From Flavobacterium pectinovorum (lineage in GTDB: Bacteria > Bacteroidota > Bacteroidia > Flavobacteriales > Flavobacteriaceae): a stretch of DNA of 64,000 nucleotides. Positions within the stretch are counted from its first letter, which is position 1. Each line of letters begins with the position of its first letter. This document shows, one piece after another, positions 8,525-18,241 of this stretch. The DNA lies in the NCBI RefSeq assembly GCF_900142715.1, contig NZ_FRBX01000001.1, forward strand, positions 682,001-746,000. Direction: 5' to 3'. The notes beneath the pieces are model-generated. The model saw only the letters and a program-made list of their open reading frames with translations, did not search any database and was not told where the DNA came from. The position numbers were made by a program, and so were the translations under genes.

Positions 8525-9040
8525 TTATTTTCTAAAATTCTTATGATTGTGCTTTCTTTTATAATGCGTTTGTTTCAGATTCTTTTTGTCTTCAGAAATT
8601 ACACTGATTGTACCGTCAATTTCGAGCATACAAAGCTTTACATCGGTATAATGTTCTAAACCATGCTCACGCATCGCTTCTTTCAATTCGTCGTGTGAAA
8701 TGTCTAATTTGCTTAAAGCTTTAAAATCAAGTTTCCCGTCGTGAATCAGGATTTCGGGTTTATCCAGAAGTAAATCGTTGAGCACTTTGTATTTGTGCGT
8801 AAGTTTTTTTATAACAAAGTTGATTACAAACAAAACCAAAGCCGCAACCAAACCTCCCCAAAGACTTGTATCGGGTCCCACCATGGCATTTTGAACAGAG
8901 TTGCTAATCAGTAAAATCAGAATAATATCAGCCGTATTTAATTGCGAAAGTTCTTTTTTACCGAAAATTCTAAGTGCAATTGTCATGAAAAAATAAACAG
9001 CGGTGCTTCTAAGAATAATGTCTAAATAAGGGAAAACCAT
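8525..9040 (-). CDS. DUF421 (YetF-like) membrane protein, short form
   Basis: A 171-residue protein of the DUF421/YetF family. Three hydrophobic helices fill roughly residues 5-85. They are followed by a cytoplasmic alpha/beta domain with the family pattern LLDKPEILIHDGKLDFKAL and a later EIDGTISVI strand. It is shorter than the 220-240 residues of YetF and ends in a basic tail rich in Lys, His and Asn. A longer member is encoded at 45604-46296. The family's molecular function is not known. It shares its convergent gap with the 32-bp inverted repeat and has its own start after a gap from the RimK-like gene. Confidence 0.82.
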   Translation of the reverse strand: MVFPYLDIILRSTAVYFFMTIALRIFGKKELSQLNTADIILILLISNSVQNAMVGPDTSLWGGLVAALVLFVINFVIKKLTHKYKVLNDLLLDKPEILIHDGKLDFKALSKLDISHDELKEAMREHGLEHYTDVKLCMLEIDGTISVISEDKKNLKQTHYKRKHNHKNFRK

Positions 9041-9060
9041 ATTTTTTATTTAAAGTTAAT

Positions 9061-9098
9061 AAAAAAGCTTTGTCAAAGTTTTAAACTTTGACAAAGCT
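9061..9098 (-). terminator. Long-stem terminator after the RimB-RimK gene
   Basis: 16-nt arms (AGCTTTGTCAAAGTTT and its complement) with almost no spacer, followed on the minus strand by six T. The inner 14-nt arms are identical to those of a second palindrome at 39025-39053. Confidence 0.8.
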
Positions 9099-9134
9099 GC
9101 TAAATTAATTATGTGTTGTTAAGTTTAAATGAAC

Positions 9135-10505
9135 TTATATCAATTTAAAATTCTTCTCAATCGCTTTAATCATTTCTCCGGCAATATCTTTATTTGTTGC
9201 ACCTTCAATTCCTTCAAGTCCCGGAGAAGAGTTTACTTCGAGTAATAACGGGCCTTTTGAAGAACGAATAATGTCTACACCTGCAACCTTTAAATCCATT
9301 GCTTTTGCGGCTTTAATCGCAATCTTTTTCTCTTCGGCAGTTACTTTGATAACAGAGGCTGTTCCGCCCAAGTGAATATTGGCTCTAAATTCGCCCGGCA
9401 TTGCTTCACGTTGAATTGCTGCAACTACTTTTCCGTCAATTACAAAACAACGAATGTCTTTTCCGTTGGCTTCTTTAATGAATTCCTGAACTAAAATGTT
9501 TGCATTTAAGCTTTTAAAAGCATTGATAACACTTTCTGCCGCTTTTTTGGTTTCTGCCAAAACAACTCCTTTTCCTTGTGTTCCTTCTAGTAATTTTACG
9601 ATTAAAGGAGAACCTCCAACCATTTTGATCAGGTTGTCAGTATCCAAAGGCGAATTCGCAAATCCAGTTGTCGGAATATCGATTCCGCTATTCAAAAGCA
9701 ATTGCAGTGAATATAATTTATCACGTGATTGTGTTATGGCTGTAGCCGAATTTAAAACGAAAACCTTCAAAGCTTCAAACTGGCGCGTTAAAGCACAACC
9801 GTAAAAAGTAATACTTGGTCGGATTCTCGGAATAATAGCGTCAAATTGATTCAATATTTTTCCTCCACGATAATGAATTTCAGGAGTTTTAGCATCCAGT
9901 TTCATGTAACATTCTTTAATATTCAAAAAATGCATTTCATGACCGCGCATTTCGCCGGCTTCCATAATTCTTTTATTGCTGTATAATTCAGGATTACTGG
10001 CCAAAAGTCCAATTCGTAAACCAGAACTTGCTTTTTCAGAGTTTTGGTATAATTCTTTTAATGCTTCGGTTGTTGGCTGCCCCAACATATATTTGTCTTC
10101 GGGATCAACCAATACACGTCCGCTCATGGCTTCACGGCCTAAAAGCATACGAAAACCCATTGAGTCACGATTGGTCAATGTCATTTCGATTGGCCATTTT
10201 GCATCGCCAATTTTTAAGTTCGTTTGAATAACATAACGATGTTCTCTAAAACCGCTTGAACTTTTTACAATTCGTTTATCAACCAGTGGAGCTTCACAAT
10301 GAATAATGGTTTTAATATTATTCTGAATTGGGTTAATGTCAAATTTTACCCAATTGGCATCATTTTTTATAAAAGGAGCTATGTTTATGGCGTGCATTGC
10401 CGAAGTTTTTGCGCCTGAATCGACGCGAGCCTTGATTGTAGGGATTCCTAGTTCTGGAAATGAGCACCATTCTTCGCTACCTAAAATGACTTTATTTTGA
10501 AGCAT
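9135..10505 (-). CDS. rimK: Fused RimB-type retropepsin-like protease and RimK-type ATP-grasp ligase
   Basis: A 456-residue two-domain protein. Residues 1-145 form a DUF785/RimB-like domain with the retropepsin-like motif DSGAKTSA (Asp29). Residues about 160-456 form a RimK ATP-grasp ligase with [14 protein letters not shown] (ATP lysine loop), [15 protein letters not shown] and the metal-binding end [13 protein letters not shown]. RimK adds glutamates to the C-terminus of ribosomal protein S6, and in pseudomonads the separate RimB protein trims or limits that tail. Here the opposing activities appear on one chain. Whether S6 is the substrate in this organism is inference. The gene is single, with a terminator behind it. 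Confidence 0.88.
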   Translation of the reverse strand: MLQNKVILGSEEWCSFPELGIPTIKARVDSGAKTSAMHAINIAPFIKNDANWVKFDINPIQNNIKTIIHCEAPLVDKRIVKSSSGFREHRYVIQTNLKIGDAKWPIEMTLTNRDSMGFRMLLGREAMSGRVLVDPEDKYMLGQPTTEALKELYQNSEKASSGLRIGLLASNPELYSNKRIMEAGEMRGHEMHFLNIKECYMKLDAKTPEIHYRGGKILNQFDAIIPRIRPSITFYGCALTRQFEALKVFVLNSATAITQSRDKLYSLQLLLNSGIDIPTTGFANSPLDTDNLIKMVGGSPLIVKLLEGTQGKGVVLAETKKAAESVINAFKSLNANILVQEFIKEANGKDIRCFVIDGKVVAAIQREAMPGEFRANIHLGGTASVIKVTAEEKKIAIKAAKAMDLKVAGVDIIRSSKGPLLLEVNSSPGLEGIEGATNKDIAGEMIKAIEKNFKLI

Positions 10506-10581
10506 ACGTTATTATTTGTTATAAAATTTAATATTCAAAAGTAGCTATTTGCTTTTAATAAATATACGATTTTATCCAAAG

Positions 10582-10617
10582 AAAAAACCCGTTATGTTAT
10601 AAAAACGTAACGGGTTT
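10582..10617 (-). terminator. Terminator after clpC
   Basis: On the minus strand AACCCGTTACG pairs with CATAACGGGTT (one bulge or mismatch) and is followed by six T. It lies 28 bp past the clpC stop. Confidence 0.85.
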
Positions 10618-10644
10618 GTTATTTCTGTTATAAAATTTATCGAT

Positions 10645-13191
10645 TTACAGATTTGTTGGCTCTTCGGCTTTGTGTACTTCTACAGAAAGCTCTTGAGAAT
10701 CATCTTTTAAATCCATTAAGATTTCATCACCTGAATGTATTTTTGAGGTAATAATTTCTTCTGCTAACAAATCTTCAACATATTTCTGAATCGCTCTTTT
10801 TAGAGGTCTTGCGCCAAATTGTCTGTCAAAACCTTTTTCAGCGATAAATGCTTTTGCCTTATCAGTAAGACTTAATTTATATCCTAATTCAGCAATACGA
10901 TTGTACAGTTTTGTAAGTTCGATTTCGATAATCAAATCAATATCATGTTTTTCTAATGCATTGAACACGATTACGTCATCAATTCTGTTTAAGAATTCAG
11001 GAGCGAAAGTTTTTTTCAATGCATTTTCGATAATGCTTTTTGAGTTTTCATCGGCCTGAGCCACTTTTGCAGCAGTTCCGAATCCTACACCTTGTCCAAA
11101 ATCTTTTAACTGACGTGCTCCAACGTTAGATGTCATAATAATGATAGTGTTTTTAAAGTCGATTTTGCGACCTAAACTATCAGTCAAATATCCATCGTCA
11201 AGCACCTGAAGCATCATATTAAACACATCCGGATGCGCCTTTTCGATCTCGTCTAAAAGTACAACACAATAAGGTTTTCTACGAACTTTTTCTGTCAATT
11301 GTCCACCTTCTTCGTAACCTACGTATCCCGGAGGCGCTCCAACTAAACGAGAAATAGCAAATTTTTCCATGTATTCGCTCATATCGATACGAACTAATGC
11401 ATCTTCAGAATCGAATAATTCTTTTGCTAAAACTTTAGCCAATTGGGTTTTACCAACTCCGGTCTGACCTAAGAAAATAAACGAACCAATTGGTTTGTTC
11501 GGATCTTTAAGTCCGGCTCTGTTACGTTGAATAGAACGTGCAATTTTTAAAACAGCTTCATTTTGACCAATTACTTTATTCTGAATCAATTCAGGTAATT
11601 TGGCTAATTTATTGCTTTCTGTTTGTGCAATTCTGTTTACAGGAATTCCAGTCATCATAGAAACAACATCGGCTACATTATCTTCTGTAACTTCAATTCT
11701 GTTGTTTTTAGAATCTTCTTCCCATTGCTCTTGCGCAACAGCTAAATCTTTTTCGATACGTTTTTCATCATCACGAAGTTTGGCAGCTTCTTCATATTTT
11801 TGTTTTTTCACTACCATGTTTTTGTTTTCACGCACTTCTTCTAACTGACGCTCTAAATCTAAAATTTGTTTAGGAACATCAATATTAGTAATGTGTACAC
11901 GAGAACCAGCTTCGTCAAGAGCATCAATAGCTTTGTCCGGTAAAAAACGCTCAGACATATATCTGTTGGTTAATTTAACACAAGCTTCGATCGCTTCCTG
12001 CGTATAAGTTACGTTATGGTGATCTTCGTATTTGTCTTTTACATTGTTCAAAATCGCGATTGTTTCTTCAACAGAAGTTGGTTCTACAATTACTTTTTGA
12101 AAACGTCTTTCAAGAGCTCCGTCTTTTTCAATATATTGTCTGTACTCATCAAGCGTTGTTGCACCAATACATTGAATTTCGCCTCTTGCTAATGCAGGTT
12201 TAAACATGTTTGAAGCATCAAGAGAACCTGTTGCTCCGCCGGCACCTACAATAGTGTGAATTTCATCAATGAAAAGAATGATGTCATCATTTTTTTCAAG
12301 TTCGTTCATCACGGCTTTCATTCTTTCTTCAAACTGACCGCGGTATTTTGTTCCGGCTACTAAACTTGCCAGATCAAGTGTTACTACACGTTTGTGGAAA
12401 AGAATACGTGATACTTTTTTCTGAATGATACGCAATGCTAATCCTTCAGCAATAGCAGATTTACCAACTCCTGGTTCACCAATAAGAAGTGGGTTGTTCT
12501 TTTTTCTACGGCTTAAAATTTGCGATACACGCTCAATTTCTTTTTCGCGTCCTACAACAGGATCTAGTTTTCCTTCTTCGGCCATTTCTGTTAAATCTCT
12601 CCCAAAATTATCTAAAACCGGGGTCTTAGATTTTTTGTTTGACTTATTGGCTGGATTATTAAAACTACTTTCCTTAAGACTGTCATCTTGTCCTGAATCG
12701 TCATTGTATGATTCGTTTCTAGGCAAGTTTTCTAAGAATTCTTCTTCGTTTGGAGTCATATTTAAATATTGTTCTTTAGCTATGTCATAATCTATTTTTA
12801 GTTTATTCAACAGCTTGGTTGTTGGATCGTTTTCGTTTCGTAAGATACATAAAAGCAGGTGCGCCGTGCTAATTGACGAGCTCTGAAATACTTTAGCTTC
12901 AAGGAAAGTTGTCTTCAGTGCCCTTTCCGCTTGACGGGTAAGATGAAGATTTTTCTTTTCAGCATTTACTTCAACGCTTTGATTGGCCGGACTCAGTATT
13001 TCTACCTTTCTGCGCAAATGATCTAAATCGACTGCAAGGTTATTAAGTATATGAATGGCTTTACCGTTTCCATCCCTCAAAATGCCTAGCATTAGATGTT
13101 CAGTACCAATAAAGTCGTGACCCAAACGTAAGGCCTCTTCTTTACTGTAGGTAATAACATCTTTTACTCTTGGTGAAAAATTATCATCCAT
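10645..13191 (-). CDS. clpC: ATP-dependent Clp protease ATP-binding subunit ClpC
   Basis: Hexameric AAA+ unfoldase that feeds substrates to the ClpP peptidase in the cytoplasm. The 848 residues show the ClpC order. Two N-terminal Clp repeats (residues 1-145, IGTEHLMLGILRDGNG) are followed by AAA1 with GEPGVGKSA and LFIDEIHTIVGAG. A UVR-type middle segment (KYEEAAKLRDDEKR) comes next, then AAA2 with GQTGVGKTQLAK, VVLLDEIEKAHPDV and a C-terminal D2 small domain. The middle segment separates it from ClpB, ClpA and ClpE. A linker around residues 155-195 is unusually rich in Glu, Asp, Ser and Asn. No mcsA/mcsB/ctsR genes are nearby, so the Firmicutes-style arginine-phosphate control is not suggested here. 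Confidence 0.95.
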   Translation of the reverse strand: MDDNFSPRVKDVITYSKEEALRLGHDFIGTEHLMLGILRDGNGKAIHILNNLAVDLDHLRRKVEILSPANQSVEVNAEKKNLHLTRQAERALKTTFLEAKVFQSSSISTAHLLLCILRNENDPTTKLLNKLKIDYDIAKEQYLNMTPNEEEFLENLPRNESYNDDSGQDDSLKESSFNNPANKSNKKSKTPVLDNFGRDLTEMAEEGKLDPVVGREKEIERVSQILSRRKKNNPLLIGEPGVGKSAIAEGLALRIIQKKVSRILFHKRVVTLDLASLVAGTKYRGQFEERMKAVMNELEKNDDIILFIDEIHTIVGAGGATGSLDASNMFKPALARGEIQCIGATTLDEYRQYIEKDGALERRFQKVIVEPTSVEETIAILNNVKDKYEDHHNVTYTQEAIEACVKLTNRYMSERFLPDKAIDALDEAGSRVHITNIDVPKQILDLERQLEEVRENKNMVVKKQKYEEAAKLRDDEKRIEKDLAVAQEQWEEDSKNNRIEVTEDNVADVVSMMTGIPVNRIAQTESNKLAKLPELIQNKVIGQNEAVLKIARSIQRNRAGLKDPNKPIGSFIFLGQTGVGKTQLAKVLAKELFDSEDALVRIDMSEYMEKFAISRLVGAPPGYVGYEEGGQLTEKVRRKPYCVVLLDEIEKAHPDVFNMMLQVLDDGYLTDSLGRKIDFKNTIIIMTSNVGARQLKDFGQGVGFGTAAKVAQADENSKSIIENALKKTFAPEFLNRIDDVIVFNALEKHDIDLIIEIELTKLYNRIAELGYKLSLTDKAKAFIAEKGFDRQFGARPLKRAIQKYVEDLLAEEIITSKIHSGDEILMDLKDDSQELSVEVHKAEEPTNL

Positions 13192-13448
13192 AATATATAA
13201 TTGTAATTGTAAATTTAGTGAATTAGTCTTTGAAAAACAAAAACCATACCCTTCCGAATCTCCTGTCAGCTAATAGACAAAAAAAATAACAATAAAAGCG
13301 TTAAAAAACGCTTAATTTATTAACTAAAAAGTAAAATAAAGTTGTTAATAAATCATTGAAATAAGTGTAAGTAAATAGCTGAAAAAATTTCAAAAAACCG
13401 TATCTTGGCACGCTTTGAAACTAATATAATTATTAAACATAACAACTT

Positions 13449-16085
13449 ATGTCTGAAGGAGAAAAGTTAATTCCTATTAACATAGAAGATGAAATGAAAT
13501 CAGCTTACATCGATTATTCGATGTCAGTAATCGTATCAAGAGCACTTCCGGATGTTAGAGATGGCTTGAAACCAGTGCATCGAAGAGTTCTTTACGGAAT
13601 GTATGACTTAGGAGTAACATCAAGATCTGCCCACAAAAAATCTGCGAGAATTGTAGGGGAGGTTCTGGGTAAGTATCACCCGCACGGAGATACATCTGTT
13701 TATGATGCGATGGTTCGTATGGCTCAGGAATGGAGTTTACGATATTTATTAGTTGATGGTCAGGGTAACTTTGGTTCTGTGGATGGAGACAGTCCGGCAG
13801 CAATGCGTTATACTGAGGCGAGAATGCGTAAAATATCTGAAGATATTATGGCAGATATCGAAAAAGAAACAGTTGATTTTCAATTGAACTTTGACGATAC
13901 TTTATATGAGCCTAAAGTAATGCCAACCAGAGTTCCTACTTTATTAATTAATGGAGCAACAGGAATCGCGGTAGGTATGGCAACCAATATGCCGCCACAC
14001 AACTTAACTGAAGTTATCAATGGTACTTTAGCTTACCTTGATAATAATGATATTGAAATAGAGGAATTAATGACCTATATTAAAGCTCCGGATTTTCCAA
14101 CCGGTGGTATAATATATGGTTACGAAGGTGTTCGTGAAGCATTTAAAACAGGTAGAGGTCGTATTGTAATGCGCGCCAAAGTTGGTTTTGAAGAAGTTGA
14201 CGGAAGAGAATGTATCATCGTTACCGAGATTCCATATCAGGTAAACAAAGCCGAAATGATCAAACGTACGGCTGATTTGGTTAACGATAAAAAAATTGAA
14301 GGTATTGCCAATATTCGTGACGAATCTGACAGAAACGGTATGCGTATCGTTTATATCCTGAAACGTGATGCTACGCCAAACGTAGTTTTGAATACCTTAT
14401 ATAAGTTTACATCATTACAATCCTCTTTTAGTGTAAATAATATTGCACTTGTAAAAGGACGCCCACAAATGTTGAATCTAAAAGATATGATTCACTATTT
14501 TATTGAGCACCGTCATGATGTTGTTGTTCGAAGAACTCGTTTTGAATTACGTAAAGCAGAAGAAAGAGCACATATTTTAGAAGGATTAATTATTGCTTCT
14601 GATAATATTGATGAAGTAATTGCAATAATCAGAGGTTCTAAAAATACAGAAGAGGCTCGTGAGAAATTAATCGAAAGATTCAATTTGTCAGATATTCAGG
14701 CTCGTGCTATTGTTGAGATGCGTTTGCGTCAGTTAACAGGTCTTGAGCAAGACAAATTAAGAGCCGAGTTTGAAGAATTAATGAAATTAATTGAGCACTT
14801 AAAAGCTTTATTAGCAGACGTTAATTTAAGAACTAATTTAATTAAAGAAGAACTTGAAGAAATCCGTGAGAAATACGGAGATGAGCGTCGTTCTCAAATT
14901 GAATATTCTGGTGGAGATGTAAGTATCGAAGATTTAATTGCCGATGAAAATGTAGTAATTACAATTTCTCATGCAGGTTATATCAAACGTACCAACTTAA
15001 CAGAATATAAAACTCAAAACAGAGGAGGAGTTGGACAAAAAAGTGCAGGAACAAGAGATCAGGATTTCCTTGAGCACATGTTCGTTGCGACCAACCACCA
15101 ATATATGATGTTCTTTACCCAAAAAGGGAAATGTTTCTGGATGCGTGTTTACGAAATTCCAGAGGGAAGTAAAACTGCAAAAGGTAGAGCAATTCAAAAC
15201 TTAGTGAACATTGAAAGTGATGATAAAGTAAAAGCTTTCATTTGTACACAAGACTTAAAAGACAAAGATTATATCAACAGTCATAATCTTGTAATGGTTA
15301 CCAAACAAGGTCAGGTTAAGAAAACTTCTTTAGAGAAATATTCTAAACCTAGAGTAAATGGTGTTGCAGCTATTACTATTAAGGAAGGCGACGAATTAAT
15401 GGGAGCGCAATTAACAGATGGAGAAAGCCAAATTATCCTGGCAGTTAAATCTGGTAAATTAGTTCGTTTTGAAGAAACTAAAACACGTCCGATGGGAAGA
15501 ACAGCTTCAGGAGTTCGTGGAATTAGCTTAAAAGATGATACTGATGAAGTAATTGGTATGGTTACTGTTGGTAAAAATGATGTTAACGATTCGCAAATTT
15601 TAGTTGTAACTGAAAATGGATACGGAAAACGTACCAAATTAGTTGACGAAGATGGAGAAGATGTTTACAGAATCACAAACCGTGGTGGAAAAGGTGTGAA
15701 AACACTTAACATTACAGAAAAAACAGGAAAACTGATTTCTATCAACGCCGTAACTGATGCTGATGACTTAATGATTATCAACAAATCAGGATTGACAATT
15801 AGAATGGCTATTGAAGATTTACGTGTAATGGGTCGTGCAACGCAAGGGGTTCGATTAATTAACTTAAAAGGTAAAGATTCTATTGCAGCCGTAACAAAAG
15901 TCATGAAAGATGATGTTGAAGAAGTTGTTGTTGATGAAGACGGAAACGTAGTTGGGCCAGTTATAGAAAGAATTAAGCCAGACTTAGAAGTTCTTGAAGA
16001 CGATGGTACAGTTGAAGACGATGACGACGATACTGATGAACCAGTAGAAGACGAAGATGACTCTGAAGAAGAATCGGAAGAGTAA
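13449..16085 (+). CDS. gyrA: DNA gyrase subunit A
   Basis: Breakage-reunion subunit of gyrase, which introduces negative supercoils with GyrB. The 878 residues begin with the winged-helix core. The active-site Tyr121 lies in [10 protein letters not shown], and the quinolone-determining loop [10 protein letters not shown] carries Thr82 and Asp86, the wild-type Flavobacterium residues. The C-terminal beta-pinwheel starts near residue 500 and contains a GyrA box, NRGGVGQ, which marks it as gyrase rather than ParC. The last 35 or so residues are a very acidic tail of Asp and Glu. A weak -7 box (TATCTTGG) lies at 13401. The following TPR gene starts 47 bp after the stop and may be co-transcribed. 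Confidence 0.97.
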   Translation: MSEGEKLIPINIEDEMKSAYIDYSMSVIVSRALPDVRDGLKPVHRRVLYGMYDLGVTSRSAHKKSARIVGEVLGKYHPHGDTSVYDAMVRMAQEWSLRYLLVDGQGNFGSVDGDSPAAMRYTEARMRKISEDIMADIEKETVDFQLNFDDTLYEPKVMPTRVPTLLINGATGIAVGMATNMPPHNLTEVINGTLAYLDNNDIEIEELMTYIKAPDFPTGGIIYGYEGVREAFKTGRGRIVMRAKVGFEEVDGRECIIVTEIPYQVNKAEMIKRTADLVNDKKIEGIANIRDESDRNGMRIVYILKRDATPNVVLNTLYKFTSLQSSFSVNNIALVKGRPQMLNLKDMIHYFIEHRHDVVVRRTRFELRKAEERAHILEGLIIASDNIDEVIAIIRGSKNTEEAREKLIERFNLSDIQARAIVEMRLRQLTGLEQDKLRAEFEELMKLIEHLKALLADVNLRTNLIKEELEEIREKYGDERRSQIEYSGGDVSIEDLIADENVVITISHAGYIKRTNLTEYKTQNRGGVGQKSAGTRDQDFLEHMFVATNHQYMMFFTQKGKCFWMRVYEIPEGSKTAKGRAIQNLVNIESDDKVKAFICTQDLKDKDYINSHNLVMVTKQGQVKKTSLEKYSKPRVNGVAAITIKEGDELMGAQLTDGESQIILAVKSGKLVRFEETKTRPMGRTASGVRGISLKDDTDEVIGMVTVGKNDVNDSQILVVTENGYGKRTKLVDEDGEDVYRITNRGGKGVKTLNITEKTGKLISINAVTDADDLMIINKSGLTIRMAIEDLRVMGRATQGVRLINLKGKDSIAAVTKVMKDDVEEVVVDEDGNVVGPVIERIKPDLEVLEDDGTVEDDDDDTDEPVEDEDDSEEESEE

Positions 16086-16132
16086 AAATATATAACCACG
16101 AAAATTAAAATTAAATACACAAATTGAATATT

Positions 16133-17404
16133 ATGAAAAGTAAATATGTAATACTTGCATCAGCATTATTGATTTCGGTAGCTACTTTTGCTCAAAAAGA
16201 TCAAATTAAAAGTGCTGAAAAAGCATTAAAAGGCGGAGATGCTCAAGGAGCAATTACGATACTAAAAGATGCTGAAAACATGGTGGTGAATGCCAAAGAT
16301 GTTGAACAGGCTCAATACTATTTTGTACAAGGTAATGCTTACCTTGATTTAGCAAATAAAAAAGTAGAAGAAAGTAAAAATTTATCTTCAGCTGCTCAAA
16401 GCTATAATAAATTGATTGAAGTTGAAAAAGCATCTGGAAAACAAAAGTATTCAACTCAGGCTGCAGCTTCAATTACTCAAATTAAAGGTTTGTTGATTAA
16501 TTCAGCAATTGCTGATACTCAGGCAAACAAACATGCTGACGGAGCAAAAAAATTGTATGATGCTTATTTGTTAGACAGAAAAGATACAATTAACTTGTAT
16601 TATGCTGCGTCAACAGCTGTAAATGCTCAGGATTACGATACAGCTTTACCAATGTATGAAGAGTTGAAAAAATTAAACTATTCTGGAAAAGGAACAAGCT
16701 ATACTGCAATCAACAAAGCTTCTGGTAATGAAGATGGTTTTAATACAGCTAGCGAAAGAGATTTGGCTATTAAACTAGGTACTCACGAAAAACCTAAAAC
16801 AGAAGCAATTCCTTCTAAAAGAGGTGAGATCTACAAAAACTTAGCTTTGATTTTAGTACAAAAAGGACGTGTTGAAGATGCTAAAAAAGCAATTGCAGAT
16901 GCAAGAAAAGCAAATCCTGATGATTCTTCTTTAATTCTTTCAGAAGCTAATTTATATTTAGAAACTAAAGATTTTGATACTTACAAAAAATTAGTTGGAG
17001 AGGCTTTGCAAAAAGATCCAAACAATGCTGATTTAGTTTTCAACTTAGGAGTTATTAGCGCAAATGCTAAAAACAATGCCGATGCTGAAAAATATTATTT
17101 GAAATCAATCGAAATTGATCCAAACTATACAAATGCTTATCTTAATCTTGCAGCTTTAAAATTAGAGGCTGAGAAACCAATCATTGACGAAATGAATAAA
17201 TTGGGAACTTCTGCAAAAGATATGAAGCGTTATGATGTTTTAAAAACAGAAAGAGAAAATGTTTTCAAAGGAGTTATTCCTTATCTTAAAAAAGCACATG
17301 AATTAGATCCTAAAAATGATGATGTTTCTAAAACATTATTAGGGGTTTACAAAGCTTTAGAAATGACTGCTGAAGCAAAAGCATTAAAAGCTACAATGAA
17401 CTAA
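16133..17404 (+). CDS. Secreted tetratricopeptide-repeat protein
   Basis: A 423-residue protein with an N-terminal signal peptide (KYVILASALLISVATFAQ) and several TPR-like helix pairs, clearest in VFNLGVISANAKNNADAEKY followed by PNYTNAYLNLAALKLEAEKP. An in-frame TTG nine bases upstream could extend it by three residues. I prefer the ATG because it gives a normal signal peptide beginning MKSKYV. Its place directly after gyrA is common in flavobacterial genomes as I recall, but no functional tie is known. It is probably exported to the periplasm as a protein-protein scaffold. Function is otherwise unknown. Confidence 0.82.
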   Translation: MKSKYVILASALLISVATFAQKDQIKSAEKALKGGDAQGAITILKDAENMVVNAKDVEQAQYYFVQGNAYLDLANKKVEESKNLSSAAQSYNKLIEVEKASGKQKYSTQAAASITQIKGLLINSAIADTQANKHADGAKKLYDAYLLDRKDTINLYYAASTAVNAQDYDTALPMYEELKKLNYSGKGTSYTAINKASGNEDGFNTASERDLAIKLGTHEKPKTEAIPSKRGEIYKNLALILVQKGRVEDAKKAIADARKANPDDSSLILSEANLYLETKDFDTYKKLVGEALQKDPNNADLVFNLGVISANAKNNADAEKYYLKSIEIDPNYTNAYLNLAALKLEAEKPIIDEMNKLGTSAKDMKRYDVLKTERENVFKGVIPYLKKAHELDPKNDDVSKTLLGVYKALEMTAEAKALKATMN

Positions 17405-17424
17405 GAAGTCTACTATTTCTTATA

Positions 17425-17460
17425 TAAAAAAAACCATTCGTTGAAACGAATGGTTTTTTT
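17425..17460. terminator. Bidirectional terminator between TPR gene and osmC
   Basis: AAACCATTCGTT and its complement form a stem with a tiny loop, flanked by A-runs and T-runs, so it can stop transcription from both convergent genes. Confidence 0.9.
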
Positions 17461-17479
17461 ATGCCTTATACTTTTTAAA

Positions 17480-17899
17480 TTAACTTACTAAAGTAGCAGA
17501 TAAAGTAATTGTAGTATTCAATAATTTAGATATCGGACAAATTTCTTTTGCTTTTGCTGCTGTTTTCTCGAATTCTTCCGCAGAAATAGAAGGAACTTTT
17601 CCTTTTAAATCTAAATGAATTAAAGTAATTGTACCATCTTCAAAAGTTACAGTCGCTTCTGTAGATAAATCATCTGCAGTAAAACCTCCCTCATTTAGTA
17701 AAAAACTTAATTGCATTGTAAAACACCCCGAATGAGCTGCAGCAACAAGTTCTTCAGGATTTGTTCCAACGCCATCTGCAAATCTGGTTTTAAATGATAA
17801 TTGAGCGTTATCTAGTGTGGTACTTTGAGTACTAATTTTTCCAGTTCCTTCCATACCGGTTCCTTGCCAGTTAGCGTTTGCTTTTCTTGTAAATTTCAT
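17480..17899 (-). CDS. osmC: OsmC-type organic hydroperoxide reductase
   Basis: A 139-residue cytoplasmic peroxidase of the OsmC/Ohr superfamily that reduces organic hydroperoxides with a thiol pair. The two catalytic cysteines are Cys59 in AAAHSGCFTMQLS and Cys121 in EICPISKLLN. The order and the long AHSGCF helix fit OsmC better than Ohr. The N-terminus (RKANANWQGTGMEGTGKIS) matches OsmC strand order. It is a single gene with the convergent terminator at its end. Physiological reductant is unknown from sequence. Confidence 0.92.
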   Translation of the reverse strand: MKFTRKANANWQGTGMEGTGKISTQSTTLDNAQLSFKTRFADGVGTNPEELVAAAHSGCFTMQLSFLLNEGGFTADDLSTEATVTFEDGTITLIHLDLKGKVPSISAEEFEKTAAKAKEICPISKLLNTTITLSATLVS

Positions 17900-18241
17900 G
17901 TGATATTATATTAAGGTTTATAATCTTTTGATACTCAAATATAATCAATATTTTACAGAATAGTTTTATGGAATTTAATTAGAATGTTAAGTTTGGGGTT
18001 GTTTAAGCTTCAACGTTTGTCAGGCTGAGCGGAGTCGAAGCCCGTTACTATTGGAAGATATTAAAAAACTTTATGATGTCTTCGGTTTGAAACACGATAA
18101 AAAAAAGCTGCAATGAAAATTTTCAATGCAGCTTCTATATTTTAGGATTGAACTTAATGTTGCGTGGGTTTCGACTCCGCTCGACCTGGCAATTGCCGCT
18201 CAACCTGACAATTTAATTATTACTCAATCTAATAATTCATC
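17900..18241. repeat. Intergenic inverted repeat of the GAGCGGAGTCGAA family
   Basis: The gap between osmC and the DUF349 gene carries CAGGCTGAGCGGAGTCGAAG at about 18021 and an inverted relative at 18165-18187. The 23-nt arms differ at three places and are 120 bp apart. Between them is a terminator-like hairpin. A further fragment of the inverted type (CTCAACCTGACA) lies at 18199. Other copies of the family are at 28879-28900 and 47564-47587. No coding frame is visible. Confidence 0.8.
18104..18140 (-). terminator. Terminator after the DUF349 gene
   Basis: AGCTGCATTGAAAA / TTTTCATTGCAGCT on the minus strand, with one mismatch, followed by seven or more T. It lies inside the inverted-repeat region. 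Confidence 0.75.

Noticed and set aside
6958..9040. SUKH protein plus DUF421 protein as a toxin-immunity or defence pair
   Set aside because: The genes are convergent, separated by a long inverted repeat, and neither neighbour has a toxin domain.
15665..16120. 151-residue Ser/Thr-rich frame on the minus strand at the end of gyrA
   Set aside because: It is the antisense image of the acidic GyrA tail and shows no start context or homology.
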